DNA of 64,000 nt, taken from assembly GCA_027604505.1 (NCBI GenBank), contig JADIIX010000067.1, positions 1-64,000 of the forward strand, written 5' to 3'. The first letter of the stretch is position 1; the number at the start of each line of letters is the position of its first letter. This document shows positions 57,025-64,000 of the stretch, in pieces. The position numbers and the translations under genes were made by a program. The notes beneath the pieces are model-generated. The model was given only the letters and a program-made list of their open reading frames with translations. It did no database searches and was not told the DNA's origin. This DNA is from Gonapodya sp. JEL0774. Its lineage: Eukaryota; Monoblepharomycota; Monoblepharidomycetes; Monoblepharidales; Gonapodyaceae.

Positions 57025-57710
57025 AGTGGCAGAGATACCGAGTAAATATCTAACATAGACTGACCGCTAGATGAGAGGAACAAATTAGATGACATAGAGA
57101 CCATTGTTTCCTTTTCGGAATATCCATGTCTCGGTTCAGAAATTCTTGATGCACACGTTACATAGTTTGCACCAACAGAAAATACTGCGTTCCACCGACT
57201 TAAACTCACAAAACTCTCCGTCCACGCTTTGAAAGTCTTGAGAGTGGTAAATTTACATCCTCGTGCGAATGCCGAAATTGCACACCTGGAGACGTGGCTG
57301 CCCTTTGTGGGCATCCGTTCGGTCGATCGCCGCTCCCGGGCGGCACCTCCAACAGAAGGGGAGATGGTATTGAGCAAAATATGTTGCCGAATCAACAAGA
57401 TGATCACTATGTCTTTCAGAAGTAAAATTCCATGCACTCCAGCTCTTCTGTACGTATATATATATACGAAAGCATTACAACACAGGCTGCCTCCACGACT
57501 ACCACAAGCGAGGTAGCGTGCTCTCTTTTTACGAATTAGAGATCAACATGAACGCTGTTGTCTTTCGGTGATTGGGAGCACTTGGTCATCCAGAGGAGTG
57601 CTGTGAATGGGGGGACTACCTGTCATTCATTCGGTGAATCAGCCCCTCAAGTTCCAATCCGCCGTTTCAAAACCCCATCATCGAAAAAACTCTGGGGTCA
57701 TCGATCCGAT
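57025..57710. other. Intergenic region upstream of Furry-like gene
   Basis: About 690 bp. It includes a palindromic TA run near 57450-57470 (TACGTATATATATATACG) and the likely promoter and 5' UTR of the Furry-like gene. The frame of that gene stays open to about 57558 but without a better ATG. Confidence 0.4.
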
Positions 57711-60700
57711 ATGGATGGGCAACGGACGGGACGAACGATTCCTTTGATCGTGATACCCCCACCCCCTGGTGGAGGTGCTGGTAGCGAATCAAGCAACTCC
57801 TACCAGCAGCCCACCAGGCCGCTGTCTTCTGCATTTGGGTCAGGGGCGCCTTCTGTATCTCGTTCCAGTACTTTCGATGGATTCCAGGGATTCCCCGCGG
57901 GAAACTCGTCTTCAACTGCCCAACCTGCCGTGGAGATGCCTGGTCGAAGAACCCCAATCCAAATAGTGATTCCTCCAGTGGGAACAGGTCGAGCGACGTC
58001 AGGCTCAGCGCAGCAAACAAGTCCTGTAACCAGGAAGAGCATTGATCAACCAGGCCGGAGGACGGCTGGTGGAGGAAGACTTCGCTCGACGAGCCTTCCC
58101 GGGGTACCCATTTCCTCCGTGCCGGACACGGATGATGAAGCTGGCAGCTCTGTTCCTAAAGAAGTTGAGAGACCCAATCCTTTTGCTGGATTTTCGTTTG
58201 AAGCCGCAGCAAAGGCACCGAGCAACGGAGCTAGTGCGTCCAGTTATGGAGCCCGGGATAGGGACAGGGAAGAAGGACACAACTCACACACACGTGAATC
58301 AACTGCTGAAACACATCATGGAGGAAGTTCCGCGGGGGGCAGGAAGGGTCCCACCTGGCTCGTTCTGCAGGACCTCATGTCGGAGTTCGTCCGTATGGCG
58401 GAGATCAAGAGTGCGAGTGTATTGGCACTGAGTGTCACGGTGAGTCATTCAAAACTGACACCTTGCTTGAGCTCGCGAATTGCACGTTGTACCGTACCGC
58501 CATGTATTCCGAGCGTCACCACACCTACTTTCGCAATGAACACGTCTGTCCAGACTCACGTCGTTTTATCACGTCATTGCTCTAACACCCGCCAACCATC
58601 CTCTCCCATCATGCAGGATCGGGATCCAGACCTTTCAATACACATACGCCCTGGTGTGGACCCTGCTTTTGATCGCGTGGTCGGCTCCCTTGGGCGGATG
58701 TCCCGCCACTACCCAAAACTGGTTCTGGACTCGATCATGGTGTGGCGGAAAACCAAGAGCGAATCTGCGGAGGAGCAAAGCGATTGGGAGTCTGATACCT
58801 CTTCGATGATCTCAGGACGGCGGTCGCTTGACGAGCGCAACCGGTCGATGCTGAAAGAAAGACGTTCCGTAAGTAACTGCTGTGTAGTTTCACTAGACTC
58901 CTTTTCATAATCATTTTCGCTCTTGAAGCTTGTCGCCAACTTTATTCTGTGCCGTGCGCTTCACGAAATCATCCGTAACAACGAAGCTAACCCGCGTGGA
59001 TTTCCTCCAGATTTGGGAGCCAAGTTCGAGGACATGCTCTTTGGGCAACTCATCAACAGCGATCCGTGAGTGCTTGTAGTTTGTAGGCAGTATGAGATTA
59101 GCACAATCAATCCTCTGTCCACCCGACGTGCATTTCAGAGAACTTCTCGCCATCTCACCGAATCGGCAAGCGAACTTTGAAATGTTCGCTCAAGTCATCG
59201 GTGTACTCTCGAAGATTAGGTGGGCTGATCGTCTCCGTATTACCGACACTGGTCCTATCGTCATGGTTATGGTCATCGCACAAGATTCTCATCTGTGGCC
59301 GATAAGTTTACCGCGGAGCTACCAAAGTTGGTACAAGCTAAGGAGGGGAAGCTAGAGTTGTTCTTGAGTGCCACTAGATTCCTATCTCTCAAAGTGAGTT
59401 GGAGCCTCCTTTCAAATGTTTCCACCCACCGGAGCACACCTCTGATCTACCCACCAGCTCTATCCGGTTGAAGCACTCGAAGAATCCGCAGACTTCATCG
59501 AAACCCTCGCGCACCACTTCCACAATGCACACACCCAACGTACCAAGCATGCCTATGCAGAGGTTCTGGTCGAACTCTTGGAGCCTATTGGAGCACAAGC
59601 CACTGCGGATGTGAATGTGCAACAGTGGGCCAAAGCCGTCGAGGCATTGTATTCCAGAACACTTAAGCTGGCAGGAAAGCCGCGACATTACTCGGTGGCT
59701 GTGCCATTACTCGCCACCGTTTTGTCAGTTGCGCCAAAAGCTCTCTTTCTCAATAATTGGGGTACATTTGTGGACTTTTTCTTGACCAGACTCAAGGAAA
59801 AGACGTTGACAATCAGGAGGCTTGCTCTCACGTGTCTTTCGCGAGTGGTTTGGGTTTACCTGTTTCGGTGCGGAGAGGCATCATTGTCGAATGTGCAAAA
59901 GAAGTTGGAGCACATATTCCGGTAAGTCTGTGCTACTTTGATTCGAAGATTCCCTCACCCAACTTAGCACGAATGTTCAATTCTTTTAGTTACCTTCTTC
60001 CGCCACGGAGGAGAGATGTCTATCCTCAAGAAACTCCAGGTACTGTGGAAGTGCTCAGTCGCATGATTGCATATGTTGGCAACAAGCATTGGGAGTATGC
60101 TGTGGACTCACTCGTTCTACCCTTGCTTAATCACGATCACCAACCTTCATCGAACGTGGGCACAAGCACCTTGATGCTTCCTGGGACAATGGCCACGATG
60201 GCAACCACTGCGATGAGTTATGGAGTGCCGAGTGGAACTTACGCAACTGGGATATCTTTTGCACCTTCCAGTATTGCTCCGAGTATTATGTCGAGCTTGG
60301 ACGATGGAACTGATCCGACTTTGGCGCCTGAGCGGATGGTAGCAGCTCTAAGGGGATTCATGATGATGCTTGCAGACGTTGAAACAGCAGCAGTTGCTTC
60401 AATCAACGAAGTACTACCCAGCCGGTCGAGAGCTGAGTCTGTGGGGAGCAATGGGAAGGGGTTGTCTGGCCGTATGGTGATTCCGGTGCCAACGTTCCCT
60501 GGACTTCTCTCCGAGACAGACCTAAAGCCATCCAATTTTGCCAAGTTTGGTTCCGGAGACTGGGAATTCTTGCGTCGGGCGTCTGCCGCGCTATCGCTTG
60601 GGGTGAGTATGGTTTGTTCCCTCAGGTCAGGAACACTTGAATCTTCTCTTCTTACAGGCGTCGTCCGAGCGTTCACTCACTGCTTCAAGTAACTCACCAG

Positions 60701-63700
60701 TTGTTAAGCAATCGACCTTTACTGGAATCTTCCCTGACGGAGATGAAGCCGTTCCAATCCCTGCCGGTGCCCTTTCATCAATGGTATCTGATCGTATGGG
60801 ATTCTCAGCACTAGACTCGCTCAACACTGTCAATGTCCTCCTTGGTCGACTGCTTCTCAACGTCGATCTCAGTGTTGGCGGAATGTTGGTATTGCTTAAC
60901 AGCAATCTTTGGTCTGGCGTAAACCGTGACAGAGAACGAGACGAAAACCATCGACTAAGCATGGCGTCGAGCGTGTCAAACTCTTCCGGTGGAAGGGAAA
61001 GCTTCGCTTCCTCTCGAACGTCAGTCAAGCGTGTGTCATCCGGCCCAGGTTCAGAGTCAAGTTTCGATCTCTCTGGCGCGTCCCCTCCAACCCAAAGCAT
61101 ACTCCCAGGAGCAGTGCCGTTGAAGAAAGCCCCACACATTGAGCTAGCAAAAACAATTATTTCGTGCGTTCCACGATGTTGCCCCACTTCCTTGACACCG
61201 GAATTGGTGGTCGACTTGCTTTCGAAGTACCTTCTACATGCTGATGAGGGAATACGAAAGGCAAGCTCAGCAGCGCTCATCCGAATATCAAAAATTGAAG
61301 AAGTCGGAGGCGACGCTGCATGGTGGGTCAACGACCGAATCGACGATACGGAAAACTCGCGATCTCGGACTCCATCAATGTCGGGGCCCCGCTTTCAGTG
61401 GAATAGCGTAGAGGAGATGGTCGCGCGTGTCTGCACAGAATCATTACTCTCATTTGAATCAGAGCACATGCCTGAGTTTGTCTTCTTGCTCGGGAGGAGT
61501 GACGATTTCGATTCAGAAGGGACAGGCAACCTCTTTGATAATGGATACAAGACCATTGTGCAGCTTTCGGAGCTGTGGGCTGCGGAACGTAAGGACGCTT
61601 TCGAAAGGTTAGTTCCTTCATTTCCAAGGGCCTGTCGTACTACTAAACGTCTTCGCCAACAGTATGAGCAATGATGTTGATTCGGCTCTCTCTCCAAGGG
61701 ATCCAGACATAGTGAATCTTGCAATCGAAGAGATCGAAAGTTGGGGGCTTACGCTATTGTTCGGACCCCTTCCACCAGTTCGCAAATATGGATTACAGCT
61801 GCTTCGGATTGCAGCGAATCTGATGGATGACACTCTCGGGCCACCACCCTCACCACCTGCTTTCCTTGCAAGTCCTCTCATTGGAGGAATCGACCTGAAG
61901 AGCCCTTTTGGCAACTATATCACTAACAGGGAGCTGAGGATCATCCATATAATGGAACTGTTCAGTGACGAGCTAGTCGAGAAACACTTCAAAGGCATCT
62001 CCGCATCGGTGGTTGCAGGAGAAGCTGCAAAACTTCAGGAAGTGGCGCGCCGCTCTCGGCTCTCCGGAAAGCAAGGTCTTGCAGCTGTCGCAATGAGTGA
62101 AGATCAGCAGGATGCTGGAATCTGGAACCGCTGTGTTTCCGATCTCGCCGTTTTGTTCGTGAAGCATGGCAGTAAAGAGGTTCTCACCAACACGCTAACC
62201 CGAATCGGCCGAAGGATAGTTCAAATGATGCCTCATATTGTGGCGGCTGCCGATCAAACCACCCCGCCCCCTGAGAAAAGCACCTCCGCGATTGTAACGT
62301 GGGCCACGACCCCCTACCGTGTACTCGTTCCTCTTACGAAGTTCGGTTCCCAACCTCAGATGGCTGTCCCTCCCGCTACTGATGATATGGTGCAACAATG
62401 GAAGACTTGTCTTATATTCGCAATGGCAGCACTGGACTTCGTTTCTCCAAAGAGCGCCGAGGGGCTTCAGTGGGAGAGTGCACTGCGGCGCGATCAGTTC
62501 ATTGGACTTGCCGCTGCAGCGACGACCACACGCTCGTCAATTACATCGTCAAAGGCGCTGTTTCAGTTAGTTCTCCCACTACTTTCTACAGAGAAACTCT
62601 CAATCAGGGGAGGCATAATTACTGCGCTTGGATGCGTTACAATTTCAAACTATTACCCGTTATTTCAAGAACTCCAGCCATTGATGGCAGTTATTGCAGA
62701 TGATCACCACCAGCGATTCGGTGGAAGTGCCATGGAGCAAGGCTTTGGTCAAAGAATGCCAATGACTGTGTCGCAGCAACCTCGACCTCGATCAACAAGT
62801 GGCTTGTTGGCACTGGCTTCTAGTAGCTCACAGATGAACGCTGCAGCAAAGAAGATTGAGCGGCTTCGCACCGAGGTCGCGCACTTGTTTTCGCTCACTT
62901 CTTGCTTCGTGATGGATGACAAATGCAGGAAAGACCCCGCCGTTCTCTCCTCAGTCGCTCAATATATCATACAAGGCTCAAGGTTTCTCAGCGACCCTAC
63001 AGTCCAAACAGACTGGACCTTTCTCCTTTATCGTTATCACTTTTGCAGTCTGGTATGTCGACCCTATTTATGCGTACGGATTGGTACGGAACGTCAACGA
63101 GCTTTACAATGTTCAAGGTTGAAAAACTCTACAAGTTGTGCTCACCAAGCTCAATTCCCGAAGAGCAACACCCTCAGTTCCTCAATTTGGAGTCTCATTT
63201 CACGGTCGAGATTCGTGGGACAACGGCCGAAGTACGAATTCGGGAACTATTCTCCTCGGAAATGCGACATCTATTGTTCAAGCTCGCCGAAAGGTAAGAT
63301 TTCTGATAAGTGTCGAACCCTTTGCTGATGTTTAAACCATTCTGATGGATTTCTGCAGCTGGTGTGGTCATGGTCCGATGGGTCCCTTAACACTGGCAAG
63401 AGATACAAGAACCATCAATACAGCCATTGAAATTATCAGAGATCCTCGAGAACGATCAAACTTGGCGATAACCATGCACGAACAACGTCAGCTCCTCGAA
63501 TACGCCGCTCTGAAATGTATGACCGTATTGTTAAGGGGGCCTCTCGTCGCAACAGAACGTAACTCGGAGACTTCTGGCAGAGATGAGAACGCGATGAGAC
63601 GAAAGGGCCGACACTCGAAAAATGTCTCAGAAGGGGGCAACAACGATGATTTAAGAACTGCAGCGACATTGGTTGATGCCACGGATGAAGTGGGGGAACC

Positions 63701-64000
63701 TTCTGGCTCCTTCGACATTGAATCTGTCTTTTTGTGGATTGAATCATTATGTGAGCTATAAACTCGCATTTTGTGGATGGCACTCGCTCATAAGTTTCCG
63801 AAAGTCAAAGGATCCGACCAAACCATCCAGGCAATAGGGAGAACAGCTTTGAAAGCTCTCATTGAAAGCAGCAAAGATGACGGCGCGCTTATTGTACGGC
63901 TGATGAAACACTGTTACGTGCCAGGGAATGCCATTTTCGACCGAGCCTGTTTCACTGGGTTGGCAGATGCAATGAGCACAATTGAAGACTTCCGGTGCCG
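57711..64000 (+). CDS. Furry/Tao3/Mor2-family cell-morphogenesis scaffold (3' end outside window)
   Basis: The N-terminal part of a giant HEAT/armadillo-like scaffold that works with NDR/Orb6 kinases in polarised growth. From the ATG at 57711 there is about 200 residues of Pro/Ser/Gly-rich sequence. Then the Furry N-terminal domain begins: LQDLMSEFVRMAEIKSASVL, DPAFDRVVGSLGRMSRHYPK, RRSLVANFILCRALHEIIRN, EMFAQVIGVLSKIRF, FIETLAHHFHNAHTQRTKHA, YAEVLVELLEPIG and LALTCLSRVVWVYLFR. It continues past 63900 with KLEKLYKLC and AIGRTALKALIESSKDDG. More than ten introns are present; one at 63751-63794 explains an apparent in-frame TAA. The gene is cut by the window end at 64000. Confidence 0.9.

Noticed and set aside
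57450-57470. TA-rich palindrome as a transposon terminal repeat or origin
   Set aside because: It is short, a simple TA run, with no matching partner or flanking target-site duplication seen.
60239-61331. Minus-strand frames of 145 and 234 codons
   Set aside because: Antisense shadows of Furry-like exons, which have clear homology on the plus strand.
63751-63794. In-frame TAA in the Furry-like gene that looked like a broken gene
   Set aside because: A GTGAGC...TAAG intron of 44 nt removes it and joins WIESL to FPKVKGSDQTIQ in phase, so the gene is intact here.

Overview
The window is a gene-dense stretch of fungal nuclear DNA. Genes on both strands are broken by many short GT-AG introns, mostly 45-120 nt, and several proteins are fungal or fungal-type: trifunctional tRNA ligase Trl1, the mating-fusion protein Prm1, a Furry/Tao3/Mor2 morphogenesis protein and a secreted histidine phosphatase. 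A stand-alone RapGAP and a COP9 subunit argue against budding yeasts. The style of the Ubc6 and kinase proteins suggests Basidiomycota or another filamentous lineage, but that placement is inference. I see no operons, rRNA genes, CRISPR arrays, transposases or viral genes. Gene models were spliced by eye; where I give a protein length, the exon lengths sum to a multiple of three with consistent phases.

Layout, left to right. 0-10 kb: 3' end of a Gln-rich protein (+), a short-chain dehydrogenase (+), a secreted MINPP/phytase-like phosphatase (-), about 2 kb without a recognised gene, an F-box/ankyrin protein (-) and a phytanoyl-CoA dioxygenase-family protein (+). 10-21 kb: a 1,309-residue disordered protein (+), two tandem antibiotic-biosynthesis-monooxygenase-like genes (+), tRNA ligase Trl1 (-) and a disordered protein (-). 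21-34 kb: Prm1 (+), a RapGAP (-), a 919-residue coiled-coil protein (+), a weak small gene (-), an RGG/RRM RNA-binding protein (-) and an unknown basic protein (-). 34-47 kb: an AMPK-related kinase (+), Ubc6 (-), a DHA2 drug-transporter-like MFS protein (-), a cyclin (-), a possible micro-gene and possible gene relic, and COP9 subunit 8 (+). 47-64 kb: a sugar porter (+), an unknown Lys/Gly-rich protein (+), a delta-12-type desaturase (+) and the 5' part of a Furry-family giant (+) that runs off the end.

The genes are mostly housekeeping and cell-biology genes: tRNA splicing and the unfolded-protein response (Trl1), ER-associated degradation (Ubc6), cullin control (COP9), polarity and morphogenesis (RapGAP, Furry, kinase), mating fusion (Prm1), and nutrient or drug transport. 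They do not form an obvious pathway cluster. The clearest unusual signals are a pair of tandem paralogues of identical length with reciprocal introns, a stop-free 57-nt intron in Trl1, the stand-alone RapGAP, a duplicated hydrophobic/proline motif in the Furry-like N-terminus, and several large proteins without recognisable domains.
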